From positions 2,356,001-2,420,000 of the forward strand of contig OZ176058.1 in the NCBI GenBank assembly GCA_964247055.1: 64,000 nucleotides of DNA, in the 5' to 3' direction. Source of the DNA: Paragordius varius (Eukaryota; Nematomorpha). The notes beneath the pieces are model-generated. The model was not told the DNA's origin. It was given only the letters and a program-made list of their open reading frames with translations, and ran no database searches. Both the position numbers and the translations under genes were made by a program. This document shows positions 1 through 11,800 of the stretch, one piece after another (position 1 is the stretch's first letter; the number at the start of each line of letters is the position of its first letter).

Positions 1-110
1 ACAACATTAATATATATCTGTTTTTTCCATTCACTTCTGTGTTGCAAAATGCTATATTATAGTGTGAAATAAGCAACCATTAAAATAGTTGTAAATAAAT
101 GGAAAAAAAT

Positions 111-338
111 TACAGTCATGAATCCTTTATTATCAAAACTTTATTTTTTTCGTTAAATGGGTATAAATATTTGGCAAAGAATTAAAAAACAAGAGCTCTA
201 TGGTAATTCTTATAATTTTTTAATAAATATGATATTTTTAATACCATTGAGCTCTTGTTTTTCATACTTTAACAAATATTTATACCCAATTAACGAAAAA
301 AAAATTTTTTTTGATAAAATAAAGGATACATGACTGTA
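111..338. mobile_element. MITE family M3 (Tc1/mariner-like ends), copy 1
   Basis: A near-palindrome with TA at both ends, starting TACAGTCATGAATCC and ending in catgactgta. Arms of about 100 bases contain gttaaatgggtataaatat and aacaagagctc in mirror order. TA duplications and CAGT ends fit the Tc1/mariner superfamily. Related copies lie at 39138-39372 and, with only the tips conserved, at 52521-52720. Confidence 0.8.
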
Positions 339-425
339 AGCTTTTTGAAAAGAAAAATTTTTGTCCTTACATTTAAACGTTTTGTGTGTGTATATACTAA
401 TTTCAATTTTTACTGTATTTATTTG
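338..425. mobile_element. MITE family M1, right-end fragment
   Basis: Contains the right-end signature: tttttgtcc, aaacgttttg, then atttcaatttttactgta. It abuts the M3 element at 111-338, which may have inserted into it. Confidence 0.5.
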
Positions 426-454
426 CATAAATAAACCTCATAATAAATTAAGTT

Positions 455-725
455 TGACTCTAGGTAAAAATATAAATTAGACAATTAAAACGTAATAATA
501 AGACAAATTTTTTTTAAAAACTTAAAAAAAAATTGATTTTTTTAAAAAACTTTGTTTGAAATTTCAAAGTGTATATAGTTATCTTAATTGGTAATATAAT
601 CAATCATAAAATTTCCAATTGTAATTAAGTAGTTTTTATATACAAAATTTTGGTTTAAAAAGTATAATGGTTGTCTATTGAAAATTTTGTGTGTATATAT
701 ACTAATTTTAATTTTTCCTGTATTA
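455..725. mobile_element. MITE family M1 copy in the intron before exon a
   Basis: Family M1 is a roughly 250-280-base inverted-repeat element. Its left end resembles TAcagtaaaaattgaaatta, then cggacaaaacgt and aaagacaaccat; its right end is the mirror, ending tttttactgTA. This diverged copy keeps tataatggttgtct and ttttaatttttcctgta. Its end lies about 12 bases from the exon a acceptor. Confidence 0.6.
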
Positions 726-736
726 TACTATGCCAG

Positions 737-841
737 TGAAATTTCGAGAACAAATGAATCAAGCAACATCCTTTATTGACGGATCCATTTTTTACGGTTC
801 CACCCAAGCTAAAGATCAAACCCTTAGAAGTTTTCAAAGAG
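737..841 (+). CDS. Peroxidase exon a
   Basis: The acceptor is ccag at 733-736 and the donor gtaggc starts at 842. The exon carries [16 protein letters not shown] and FYGST, the start of the catalytic half after the distal-histidine exons. It begins in phase with two bases of a split codon, so at least one further exon lies upstream of the window. Confidence 0.9.
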
Positions 842-3800
842 GTAGGCATAGGCAAAAGTTTAGGTTTTTTTTCTTCGTAAAATTAAAGGATTTTTCCTAA
901 GTTTTATGGTGAAAATTTTATTAATTATTTTAAAATACAATAGCAATTCTTTGTTGTCTGGCAACATACCATATTATTAATAACTTTTTACCTATTAGTG
1001 GAATGCAAAAAAACTATTATTTTAGATTTTTGAATTGTCTAAATATAATTAATTATATATGAAATAAACATAAAAATGTTATAAAATCAGTTATAAAGTT
1101 TAGATTGCTTGTTTTTCATAAAATATTGTTGCCAGATAGCTTATTCTGCAAAGTGAAATATGATCGACTTAGGTATTTTTACACTTTTTACGATTATACG
1201 ACATTAATAATGCTCTTTGCTTTATATATATGGTTTTAGGCAATATTAAATGAAAAGCTAGGTATAATTATTTAATTCAAGGGTGTCCAACACAGCGAGG
1301 CGCGCCCTTGACATTGAGCATTAACAAATATTTAATTAAATTTTTAACATAAGACGCTAAAAACTACTATTTATTTTAACATTTTTTTGCTAGTTCATGG
1401 TCAAATTAAAAAAAATATACAGAAGTTGTTAAAAAAAATTTCTAGGTTTTATGCAAAATTTTGTATTTAAAATTTCTTGCGGGCTACAGAAAATTTTTGA
1501 AGGGTCATATGCGGCCCATAGGCAACTAGTTGAACACTTCTGAGTTGATTGTATCTCACTGAAAAAGTTACAATGGTATACGTTCGAAAAAAAAGATAAA
1601 AAAGCCTTAACTCACAAATAATAAATAAATTTTTGCTGTATATTAGGGCAATTGTTGAACACCCCTAGCCCAGTTCCACCCGAAGATAATAATGGACAAA
1701 CGGGCAAACCCTTACTTTTACTCATTAGAGATTCCAATTTGTGTCAAGGACAAGAAAAAAATTCAACTGGGTTATGCGTAGCTGCAGGTATTAACTGTAA
1801 AACTTTAATAACGTTTTTACAGTAAAAATAATATTTTTAATTTAAATTCTCGTGATGAATCTAGTATTAAATTGAACTCAGTAAAAATTTTCGATCATGG
1901 TTTATAAATATCAATGGTATATTCTGAATTGAACTACAGTAAAAATTGAAATTATACGCATGACAAAATGTATAAACCTAAAGACAAATTTTTTTTCAAA
2001 TGACAACCATAAATTTTCAAACTTAATTTTAAAAAACTCATCGTTTTAGATTGCAGTGTATGAAATATAGATGTAAATTGGTAAAACAATCAATTATATA
2101 TTTTACATTGTATTAGTTTATATGGGAAAAAATGGTTAAAAATATGGTTTTCCTTTCAAATGAATTTCGTCTTTATATTTTTCTGTGTCTGTATATTTAT
2201 AATTTTATTGTATATCAAAAACTTTCGATACATGATTGATAGAATCATTTCAATAAATATTTATTTAAAATTTTGGTTTTATTTGATATTTTATCAATAA
2301 AATTACTTTTGTTTTTTAATTCCTCCATTGAAAAAGATATTGCAGTGTATTAAGAATTTGAATATAATTCAATTAATTAAAATTTTTTAGAATTTAAATG
2401 ATTGTTGTTTTACATTTGATAATATCAATTTCAACTCATTTTTACAGTCATATTCAAAATAAAAATTATTAAAATGAATAGTAAAAACAAATATATTAAA
2501 AAATGGCCAAATTTTTTTAAACTATAGAGACAAAACATGAAAAGTAAAAACAAATGTTTTTGTCTTAAAACTACCATATATTTTTTGAACCCTGTTTTTA
2601 TATAGCATATCGTTTTTCGGTCTTTATGCTTTTATATTCTGTCTACATAATTTTTTTACTTTTTATGGTTTGTCTATTTTAATTATATAAACAAATCACA
2701 ATTTTTTGGCGGAAAACGCCATCTTTATAGTAATATGATTTATATATCTATAAAAAATGTAATAGGTGATCCTAGACCCAATGAGAATATTGGGCTAACC
2801 ATTTTACAGACTATAATGATGCGTGCCCACAATAGTATAGCAGATTCTTTAGCTGACTTGAATGTTCAATGGTCGGATGAACGCATTTTCCAGGAGACTA
2901 GGTAGAACTTTTATTAAAGTATTTTTGATATAAAAAATATTTGTCTATATGTTTTCACCCTTTATCCGTATAATTTCAATTTTTACTGTTTTTCATTGAG
3001 CTGTCAGACTTCCGAATCGAGGAGATATACATATTTGCATTCTTAACTATCTGTTTTTAAATGATGATAGAAAAATTTTGGGGGGTATATTTCAACACAT
3101 TACATACAATGAATACCTACCAATCATCCTGGGCCCAGAGACTATGGCAAATTTTCGATTAACTCTTAGCAATGAAGGTTACTTCCAAGGATATAATCCC
3201 GACACTGATGCAACGATAATTTCGGAATTTGCCACAGCAGCTTATAGATTTGGACATAGTCTAGTGCCCATTTCCATTAGTTTTTTGGATGAATTGTATA
3301 GGCCTGTGGCTGACCCTATCCTTATGAGAGATGTATGGGTTTTAAAATATTTTACCCAAAAAATTGAAATTAATTTTAATTTATGTATAAATAGTTATTT
3401 TATTTATGTTTATGACCTTTTTAAAAAATGAAAAGTACGATTTTCAGGTAAAATATAGTTAGTTGTCAGAAGTGGTTTACGCTTTTTAGGCTTTTTAGCT
3501 AACAAAAGGGCTTATATAACTGATTGTGTTATGATTTTAAAAATATGTTCATTTTATTCTTATTCTTTACTTTTAGAAGTGCTGAAATAACTGATGATAT
3601 TAATTTAGTAGACTTAAAGTGCATAGTCAGATAAAGAAATTAAACATAATTTGCTACATTGACATACGGTAAAAATTAATACTATACGGACAAAACGTAA
3701 AAATATAAAATATACTTTTTAGACGTGTTTCTTTATAACTTTTATTATTGATTGTTAGTATGAAATAGAGATGTATATTGGAAACACAATTAATTATGCA

Positions 3801-6800
3801 TTTTAGAATTATTTTGTAAAAAAAGAAAAAAGTTTGGTTGTCTCTTGAAAAATAACTAGCCTTTAAATTTTAACATTTGTCTGTATGATTAAAATTTTTA
3901 CTTTAGTCGTCGTATCATTCTAAAATTGAATCGTACGTTACTGAATATAGTCAAAAGCTGTTTTTACTTTATAGAGGAATATTTATATTTGGAATTTTGC
4001 TGACAAAAAAAGCTAAATAACGGATTGTACTATGTTTCTTAAAGTTAAATAGTTGTAGTATTAACATTTATTACATTTTATTTTTTGTAATTAATGATAT
4101 TTTGGGGTAGTTTTTACCCCAGGTGTAAGTACAAACTGTTTAAAATATTATTTGGTTAAAAGTTAATTATCAAACCCTCTACAAAACCTATAGTTACAGT
4201 TTTTTTAACTTGTACACTTCCGATTTCGGATCGCTCTAAAACACGATTTAAGCGAACAGCTGACATTTAAAATCCATAATTATGAAAAATTTGGTGGTTA
4301 ATTTAAATAGCTCTATAATTATTTTTTTATATTTTCCAACCATAATATACATTTATTTGCCCGTTAAAGCGATATTAAAAAATAAAGAAATAAAGTTGGC
4401 TGTCAAAAAATTTTCAGATAAGCATTTTAAAATTTCACATATGTTAACAAAATTTTTTTTTAAATCATGCGTTTAAGAAGCGAAAAACACTTTTTAAATT
4501 TGGCTTGATATAAATATTTTTTTAGGATAACCCAAAAGGTAATCAGGTGTTGATATTATATAACTAAATTCGCTTCTATTTACATACAACAAAAATTTAA
4601 ATTATATGAACTAGACGTAAAAATAGGAAAAATTTTTGATAAAAAAGACAGCCATATTTTTTTAACCTTAAATTTTCTTATATAAGATATTTACTTACCA
4701 TTGTAAAATATAACCATTATTGTTACCAATATACATCTCGATTTCATACTATTTGCAATTTTCACCAATGAGTGTTATTATAATTTAAATTGTCATTTAT
4801 AAAAAAAATATTTGTCTAAACCAAATTTTTACTGTATAACAAATTTAATAATTTTTTTTTGTTTAGGCAATGTTAAATCCCTTACTCCTATTTCAATTTT
4901 CTGGTTTTAATATGTTGGATGCCCTCCTAAGAGGGCTTATAACAGATCGGGCCGAAAAATTTGATCAAATACTAACGTCGGAACTTAGAAACCATTTGTT
5001 TGAATTGATAAATGCACAATTTGGTATGATTTAATTTTATAATATATTATATGTTACTATTTTTCTTAAATTTAAATTATTTTGTCCTTAAACTGTGATT
5101 CCAAAAAAATAAAAACGTAGATGTGACTCTAAATTTTTAATTCTAGATATTGAAAATTTTTCTTTAATTGTTTAATGCTAGGGTTTTCAACACAAATGGC
5201 TTTGCGGGCCGCATTGAAAATAGATAACAAATGTAGTTATATTTTATATATTTCAATCATGGCAGTGTAAAAAAATACGAACACGATATATCTACTAATA
5301 AAATATTTTAATTTTGTTTACTCTATTGGCAAAATTTGGAAAAATATTTTTAAAAATTTAATTTCAAATAAAGTCATTATATAAATTACAAGATAATTTT
5401 TTTATTTCTGAATTGTATATATATTTCGTTTTTTTTCGAAATTAGAGGGCTGCGTGTTAAACACCCCGGTTTGATGTATAAATTGGTTCTTTTATTTAGA
5501 CGAAAATTACAAACCTTCTAAAAATATATATATTTTACTTTTAGGTTTAGATTTGGCCGCTCTTAATGCCATGAGGGGTCGGGACCATGGGATTCCAGGC
5601 TACGTTCATTACAGAGATTTTTGTGGTCTTTCACCTGTTAGGACTTTTGATGATTTAGTCGGAGTTATACCAAACATTACTATTGGGGTAGTTTTTTTTA
5701 TATTTTTTATAAATTTTGAGTAAAGTCATAATTAAGTGACTGTCCACAAAAATATTTATCTTGTTTCAAAGGCAGTTTACTATATAATATTGATAAAGAT
5801 GTTATAGTTATTTGACACCTTTGCAGATATTTATATTTGCAAAATAAGTAATGGCAAAAAGGCGTACAATGATTTTAAGAAATAAAGAGTTAATTTATTT
5901 AATAAATATTTTCAGGATAAAGAAAAAAAAATATAACGAAATTAAATTTTCACATTTTTATATTTTTTTTTGATTTCGTTATAATTTTTTTATCCTGAAA
6001 TAGGTTATAAATATAACCGAAAATTAGATAGTTATTGAAAAAATTAACTATTAATTTGTTAAAAATTACACGTATTTGCCATTTCCTTTAAGTATATCCA
6101 AAATTTTATAAATTCTGCCCCACAAAAAAGAACTATTAAGGCCGCGGTTTGAGTACCACTGTTGTAATATATGTTTATATTTGCATTGGAAAGATAATTT
6201 GCCAATTAACCCGAACGGGAATTTATCCTTTGTAACTGTGATAATATGTTACAATGTCATTTAAGTATGTATGAATTACAGAGTATGCATATTTATGGTG
6301 ACCAATTTAGATTATAGTTGCACAGTATACCATTTACAATTCACATTCACCATTAAACAATTCAAATTCACCCTTGATCAATTATAATTCACCCTCGAAC
6401 AATTCGATTCACCCTAAAATAAATTATGTTTTTTTATGATTAAAAATTGCCTTTATTTTTATATAAAAAATAAAATTTTATTTCAAATTAAAATAATACT
6501 GAAAAAATAATAAATTATGCCATAAAGATATATTTTATCTTTTATAATGAGTTATATTAGTTCGAAAACACATAATTTATTTTTAGGGTGAATTTGAATT
6601 GTTTAAGGGTGAATATGAATTGTTCGAGGGTGAACTTGAATTGTTTAAGGGCGAATTTGAACTGTAAATGGTAAATTATATTTTATTATGTAAATAAACA
6701 ATAATTGTTAATATTAAGCAACTTTTTTTCCCATATTACGACTTAAGTTGTTTATTGATTAAGGGAAAAAATTGTTTTATAACACACACGCTACTGTATT

Positions 6801-9488
6801 ACTAATTGGCCAACAATAATGTGAATCTAAGTGCATAGTATATGATATAATAAATATTAAATCAAGGTAACTAAAGAGACCCTATATCAGCGATGTCCAA
6901 AACGCTTTTTTGGTACGGAAACTCTAAAAAATGTTTAAAAAGTAAAAATTTGAATTTCAATCAAACTTACAATTATATAGAAGTTATATCTTCCGTATTC
7001 GGACTCATAATAAATTAAGTAACATAAATATTTGAAACAATCACGAAAATTTTCACCCCTGCCTTATTTAAACAACAATAACACATATTTACAGATTGTT
7101 AGCCGGATATATGAACAGGTGGAAGATATGGACCTTTTTACCCTGGGCGTTTCGGAGTTTAGTGTACGAGGGGGAACAGTTGGTCCAACATTTGCTTGTA
7201 TTATAGCGAGACAATTTGCAAATCTTAAGGTGGGTGATGCCTACTGGTACGAAAATGGAAAACCGTTTAGGGTAAATTTTATTATATAAATTTGTTTCAA
7301 TTGCTTAAAAGTTTTTTTTACCTACAAAAGCTTTTTGATGTCCAATTTGTATCTTCTTAAATTTTAATGGTGATAAATATTAAACGCAAATGAAATATAG
7401 TTTAAATATATTCCCTTAGTTTTCATTAATGTATGGGTTTTTTTTCAATCTTATAATTAAAGATGATATTTTTTAATTATTTGCTTATATTTGCCAATTT
7501 TCAGATGTCTAAAATACTTACAAAAACTAGTAAGTTTATAAATTATTAAGCCTCATAATTACATTAAAAAATTCAGTAGCTTACAAAATAATCTAAAAAA
7601 GGGGGTTCATACTGCACATCTATATTAAAAATATACAGACAATCGTAAAAACATAAGGACAAATACTTTTTTAAAAAGACAACCATACCATTTTAAACCA
7701 TGACATTCCGCATATTAATTATTTAACTACAAAAACATTAATTTTGTTACCAATTTGCTATTTCATACTATTCAATCTAAAACGATAGATTAATGAATCA
7801 AGTTTAAAAGACTACAGCAATCTTGTTTTGTATATATAGTTTAAATTTTTAGTGCATTAAACTGGAATATGGATGTCTTTTTAAATCATATTTGTCATTT
7901 ACTTTTTACGTTTCGTCTGGATAACCTCAATTTTCTTTATTAAACCTCTATCTTTTATATTTTGTCTTTCTGTATAATTTTAATTTTTACTGCATAGATT
8001 TGGGTAATCGCTTTTTTTCAAAAATAAGTTTAGTCTGTATAATTTCCATTTTCACTGTATATAAAGGTATTTACAAGAGCGCAATTACGTGAGATACGGA
8101 AAATAACGTTGGCTAAACTAATTTGTACCCATGCGGATAACATAAGGACCATACATCCCCGCGTTATGGAAATCCCAGATGAACTAACGTATAATTTTAG
8201 CATTTTGCTTGTTTTTATATAAGAGAAGAGTTTATTCTACAAATGTTTTTTTAGATTGTTTAGAAAATAAAAAGTGTGGTTTCTACGTAAATTTTTACGA
8301 TGATTCCAAAATATTTTAGTTTTTAAAATGGTTATTAAATTAAAATAAATGAGTTATCTGCCAGCGAATTTATGTGGATTAAGCACTTTAGGATTTATAA
8401 AATTTAAATGGTGTTTTTATCATATCTTAAAGTTATATGGTTTTTAAAAATGCATAAATGGCTATAAAGGCAAATACTTAAGGAGAAAATATTTAAAAAT
8501 ATAATTTTTTTTATAGTTTAATTTAATTATCTCTAAATATCCCAAATAGAATAATTTTCCTTCATTTATATACATAGATTTATTTTTATGGTAATTTTAC
8601 CCTTGACATATATCTAAAAATTATTTATTTTGAATTTTAGTAATAAATTCTAAAGTTACATTTAACCGGTTATAAATGAATTTATAACTCAGACTCAGCG
8701 TAGACACGGTAACCATTCAAAAACCATTGTATAAATTTAAATCCTTTCTATAAAATGTGAGGATAAGACTTATTTTCATAGGACAACTAATTTTTAGTCC
8801 TGGACATTTTATGGTTTTTTCAAGATTAAGATTGGATACTAATTATATTTTATGAGTCGAGTTACCATAAAGTTTTTATATTTAATTAGAAAGGAAATAT
8901 TGTTTTTTCATAAAACTTAATCGCTTTACGCTTTGTTATGCCTTAATTTTAATTTAGAATTAATAAAGATACAATGAAAATGTTAAAATTATTTGATCAC
9001 ATCTTGATTGTATTTGGCATCCAAATGTGTTATTATTGACAGTATTAAATTAAGTTAAATTGGTTTTTTAAATTATTTAGAATAGATGTCTTTATTTGTG
9101 GTTATCATAAAATTATGAATTAACCGGCTATTTTTTAACCAGTCAAAAGCCAACCCCATTATCAAGACATACAATATATACAGTAAAAACTGAAATTTTT
9201 TTATAAAATTCCATCATACTTTTTTAAATCATTTAGTAATAGTAAAATTCTTAATTGATTGTGTTACCAATTTACACTTAATTTAAACAATTATTTAGTT
9301 ATAACTTTTAAAAATTTGTTAAAAAAATTTGACTAAAAAGATACATTTGCTTATTTAAGTTTTTTGCCTTATTATTTAAATTCTTAAAATTTTATGTTGT
9401 ACTATATATGATTTATAGAAACGCCTTCCTTGATTGCTCAACACTACCTGATATAGATCTTGGCCCATGGAAAGTTACAAGTAGTTGA
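737..9488 (+). CDS. Animal haem peroxidase, 3' nine exons (5' end outside the window)
   Basis: This gene encodes the C-terminal 436 residues of an animal (MPO/peroxidasin-type) haem peroxidase, which oxidises substrates with H2O2. Nine exons join in frame with gt/ag borders: 737-841, 1647-1787, 2766-2901, 3071-3332, 4867-5023, 5545-5687, 7095-7271, 8067-8188, 9419-9488. Numbering from the first full in-window codon, visible family hallmarks are [14 protein letters not shown] (residues 3-16), AGDPRPNE with the catalytic Arg (R85) and the haem-linking Glu (E88), [13 protein letters not shown], and RFGH with the proximal haem ligand H189. Further matches are [13 protein letters not shown] and the terminal [12 protein letters not shown]. 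The distal-histidine region must lie upstream of the window. Oddity: the usual REHNR motif reads RAHNS here (residues 101-105). The tail resembles insect chorion-peroxidase or Pxd-like enzymes. This is a family-level call, so no symbol is given. No frame break is visible. Confidence 0.93.
1279..1541. mobile_element. Non-autonomous hAT element, copy 1
   Basis: Starts aagggtgtccaacacagcga and ends with the mirrored gcggcccataggcaacta and gttgaacacttctga. The pattern aggggtgtccaac followed by a GGGCCGCA-type block is typical of hAT MITEs. It lies in the intron between exons a and b. Confidence 0.65.
1647..1787 (+). CDS. Peroxidase exon b
   Basis: The acceptor is ttag at 1643-1646 and the donor is gtatta. 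The exon encodes [16 protein letters not shown] and then a segment with two cysteines ending in CVAAG, the spacer before the AGD motif. The DNA at 1653-1668 resembles the terminal sequence of hAT MITEs nearby; see findings. Confidence 0.88.
1935..2212. mobile_element. MITE family M1, near-complete copy
   Basis: Begins TAcagtaaaaattgaaatta and ends ttattgTA, with mirrored internal blocks (gacaaccat near the left, atggttttcct near the right). It lies in the peroxidase intron between exons b and c. Confidence 0.75.
2766..2901 (+). CDS. Peroxidase exon c
   Basis: Encodes [12 protein letters not shown], the catalytic Arg-x-x-Glu block, then MMRAHNSIA and [11 protein letters not shown]. The acceptor is aatag and the donor gtagaa. 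Phase matches both neighbours (2 bases in, 2 bases out). Confidence 0.92.
3071..3332 (+). CDS. Peroxidase exon d (proximal histidine)
   Basis: Largest exon, 87 codons. It encodes [15 protein letters not shown] and [15 protein letters not shown], the latter with the proximal haem-ligand histidine. The acceptor is gatag and the donor gtatgg. An open frame runs on into the intron to 3431, but that extension is unlike the family. Confidence 0.93.
3665..3905. mobile_element. MITE family M1 copy
   Basis: Contains tatacggacaaaacgtaaaa at the left and a mirrored ttggttgtctct and tttttacttta at the right. TA lies at both ends. It sits in the intron between exons d and e. Confidence 0.75.
4585..4836. 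mobile_element. MITE family M1 copy next to exon e
   Basis: The left part has tagacgtaaaaata and aaaagacagccat, the centre gttaccaatatacatct, and the right end atttttactgta. The right end lies 30 bases before the exon e acceptor. Confidence 0.7.
4867..5023 (+). CDS. Peroxidase exon e
   Basis: Encodes [15 protein letters not shown], then [12 protein letters not shown] and [15 protein letters not shown], a helical segment typical of the family. The acceptor is tttag and the donor gtatga. Confidence 0.9.
5179..5469. mobile_element. Non-autonomous hAT element, copy 2
   Basis: Starts tagggttttcaacacaaatg and gcgggccgcattg, and ends gggctgcgtgttaaacaccc. Same family as the copy at 1279-1541. It lies between exons e and f. 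Confidence 0.65.
5545..5687 (+). CDS. Peroxidase exon f
   Basis: Encodes [20 protein letters not shown], matching the conserved [18 protein letters not shown] block of animal peroxidases, and YRDFCGL. The donor gtagtt follows a complete codon. Confidence 0.93.
5849..6088. mobile_element. Palindromic MITE with long central hairpin
   Basis: Outer ends aatggcaaaaaggcgta and, mirrored, cacgtatttgccattt. The inner arms at 5911-5947 and 5969-6001 (tttcaggata and tatcctgaaa at their tips, taacgaaat in mirror) would fold into a stem of over 30 pairs. It lies in the intron before exon g. Confidence 0.6.
6327..6676. mobile_element. Foldback-like element, copy 1
   Basis: Both arms are built of direct repeats of about 22 bases (attcacccttgatcaatta type), inverted between arms. 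Outer tips are taccatttacaattca and, mirrored, gaactgtaaatggta. The centre is unique AT-rich DNA. This architecture resembles Drosophila foldback elements. No ORF. Confidence 0.65.
7095..7271 (+). CDS. Peroxidase exon g
   Basis: Encodes [16 protein letters not shown] and [13 protein letters not shown], then [10 protein letters not shown], all conserved peroxidase blocks. It has 59 codons in phase 0. The acceptor is tacag and the donor gtaaat. Confidence 0.93.
7633..7997. mobile_element. MITE family M1 copy (expanded)
   Basis: Left half with aaaaagacaaccatacc and gttaccaatttgc; right half with acgtttcgtctgg and ttttaatttttactgcata. It is longer than other copies, so it may hold an internal duplication or a second partial copy. 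A further M1-like right end (8027-8062) runs up to the exon h acceptor. Confidence 0.6.
8067..8188 (+). CDS. Peroxidase exon h
   Basis: Encodes [20 protein letters not shown] and [19 protein letters not shown]. The acceptor (ataaag) lies right after a sequence like the terminus of the gene's intronic MITE (cactgtata). The donor is gtataa. Confidence 0.9.
9419..9488 (+). CDS. Peroxidase last exon and stop
   Basis: Encodes [20 protein letters not shown] and two serines, then TGA at 9486-9488. The cysteine and the DLxPW ending match the C-terminus of insect peroxidases. A possible AATAAA follows at 9687-9692, but such hexamers are common by chance in DNA this AT-rich. Confidence 0.9.
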
Positions 9489-9889
9489 ATAGAACAAAAC
9501 TCTGCGCTATAAAAAAATATCCGCACAAAAATATTTAACATTTTTTTATTGTGATATATATTTAGCCTAGAATAGATTTATAATTATATTATTCATTTTA
9601 AAATAGATTAATTATACATTTATTAATTCCTTAGAAGTTTAAAATTATTATATGTATTTTTGAATACAAATATTTATATACTATATAATAAATTATTGTA
9701 AAAAATGATACACAAAATCTATTAAATAAATTAAGTTAACTTATGTCTTTCCTTCTATAGATGTGTGCACAATTTATATATTATGCAGTAAATTAAAATT
9801 ATAAAGACAGAACTTCTATAATAAATATTATTTTACAAAAAAACAAAAAACAGTAATTTCAACTATGCGGATAAAATGTAATAAAAAAT

Positions 9890-10165
9890 ACAGTAAAATT
9901 TGAAATTATACGGACGAAACGTAAAAATACATACACAAATAATAGTTTTTCAAAAAACAACCATACTTTTTTAAACCTTATTTTTTTATATGATTTATTT
10001 ACCTAAAAATATATAACATTGTGTTACCAATATACATCTCTATATCAACTTTGCAATTTAAATAATGCGTTATAAATTATAAAACATGGTTTAAAAAATA
10101 TGAATGTCTTCCAAAAAAATATTTATAATTTTTACATTTCCCTATATCAATTTACCTTAATACCA
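9890..10165. mobile_element. MITE family M1 copy downstream of the peroxidase
   Basis: Starts acagtaaaatttgaaattat and continues with cggacgaaacgtaaaaatac, then acaaccatac and gttaccaatatacatctct. The right arm is more diverged. Confidence 0.65.
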
Positions 10166-10169
10166 TTTT

Positions 10170-11540
10170 TAATTTTAGATAGCATAAACCGCATTACACT
10201 AGAAAACAAATTTTAACTTTTTTTAACTGCCATTCTTTTAAATTTAAATTTATTTCATTAAAGTACATAATTAGTATATCTGAAAAGAAAATTGGTCTAG
10301 CATGGAAGAATTTTTTTATATTAGAGTTTATCGATAATTTTTGGCCCCGATTTAACATTAAACTCGAAATTTCGAAAATTAAAAGTTTAAGATATGAAGC
10401 CATGTATTTTATATCCTTCGAAAGAGCGCAAAATACTGAATCTTTTAAATGGTAGTCATTTAAATCAATCGGGTGTAAAAGTTATTTGGATTTAAATGGT
10501 CGAAATTTTCAATTCTTAAATAAGTCAAGAATTTTCACAGACAAACTAATTTGAAAATCATATAAATTATTTTAAAATAATTATTATGGTTATATTAATA
10601 TTTAATTGTAAAAAAATGTTTGAAAAAGCTTTTGGTTTTCTTTTTTAATAAAAATTATTATCATAAATATTTTACCTAGTGGATACTAAAATGCATAGTT
10701 ATAACTGTAAATTTAATACATAATAGCTATAAAAGATCAAAAATACCTTAAACTTTGTTTTTATCTTTAAAATTTCGAAATTATCAGCCTTCTAAAAAAA
10801 ATAATTTAATATTGATGAGATGGTAATTTTTAAAAAAACAAAAAACTTAAAAATGGTTGTTTTGAGTGACATAAAAGCAATAAAAAAATGTTTTAATCAA
10901 AAAAACTTTTTTGTGTTATCTTTTTTGGACATTGATCACCATCTAAACAAAGTTTGAGCTATTTTCATCCATTAGTTTTAAAAATATAATAATTAAAAAA
11001 AGCTCTCGCTTCGCGCGTTTGTCGCTCTTTGTGTCCAATATTAACTGTCGATGTAATACATATTAGTATGCATTTTATAGAGTTTTTATTACTCTTTCGA
11101 ATGATATATTACAAATGGGCATTACTTGTATATTTTCAAAGAAAAATATTTTTTAGTAAAATTTTGATAAAGAGGGCGCATAATCAAATAAATCAAATCA
11201 TACAAAATTCTTCCAACGAGTTAAATTTTTATTTCAGATTTACTGTTAAAATGATACTAAATATCAGAAAATTAAAAAACTCGAGTGGCAAAAAAATTTG
11301 TTGTCCAGTGTTATTAAATAATATCAAATTTTTAGCTATCGATTGATATATGATTAAACATTTATTGTTTTGTGCGCCGTGTCCAAGTATATAGAGTAAA
11401 ATTTAAATATGCATTAAGAACCAAGGAATATAATTTGAGTTATTTTGCCACTTTTCGATATGGATCTAATTCCAGAAAAGTCTAAATAAATTTGCTCTAT
11501 AACCGAAATCATATAATATCCGAATGCAGTTACTTAAAAA
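10170..11540. other. No gene recognised
   Basis: AT-rich DNA. Small open frames (10194-10403 on -, 11029-11346 on +) have no family signature. A short GC-rich tract gctctcgcttcgcgcg lies at about 11002-11020. Confidence 0.5.
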
Positions 11541-11546
11541 TATTCA

Positions 11547-11800
11547 TTACCATTTACATTTCGAATTCCCCTTAAACCTAAAAATAAATTATGTGTTATC
11601 CGGCTAATATAACTTATTATTAATATGAAATAAATTTTTACAATATAGTTTATTATTTTTCAATATTATATTGATTTAAACAGACTTTGTTATTCTATGA
11701 ATATTTAAAAAATAAAAGTAATTTTTATACTTAAAAAACTCATTATTTATTTTAGGTGAATTTGAAATGTTCGAAGGTGGATTTAAACTCTAAACGGTAA
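11547..11800. mobile_element. Foldback-like element, diverged copy
   Basis: Tips attaccatttacatttcga and, mirrored, aaactctaaacggtaa, with the inner gtgaatttgaaatgttcgaa. Same plan as the copy at 6327-6676, with fewer repeat units. Confidence 0.5.

Noticed and set aside
3333-3431. Read-through extension of peroxidase exon d
   Set aside because: A good donor at 3333 and resumption of the family sequence in exon e show that it is intron.
11000-11022. gctctcgcttcgcgcg as a Helitron-type hairpin
   Set aside because: No CTRR end follows on either strand and no second copy was found.
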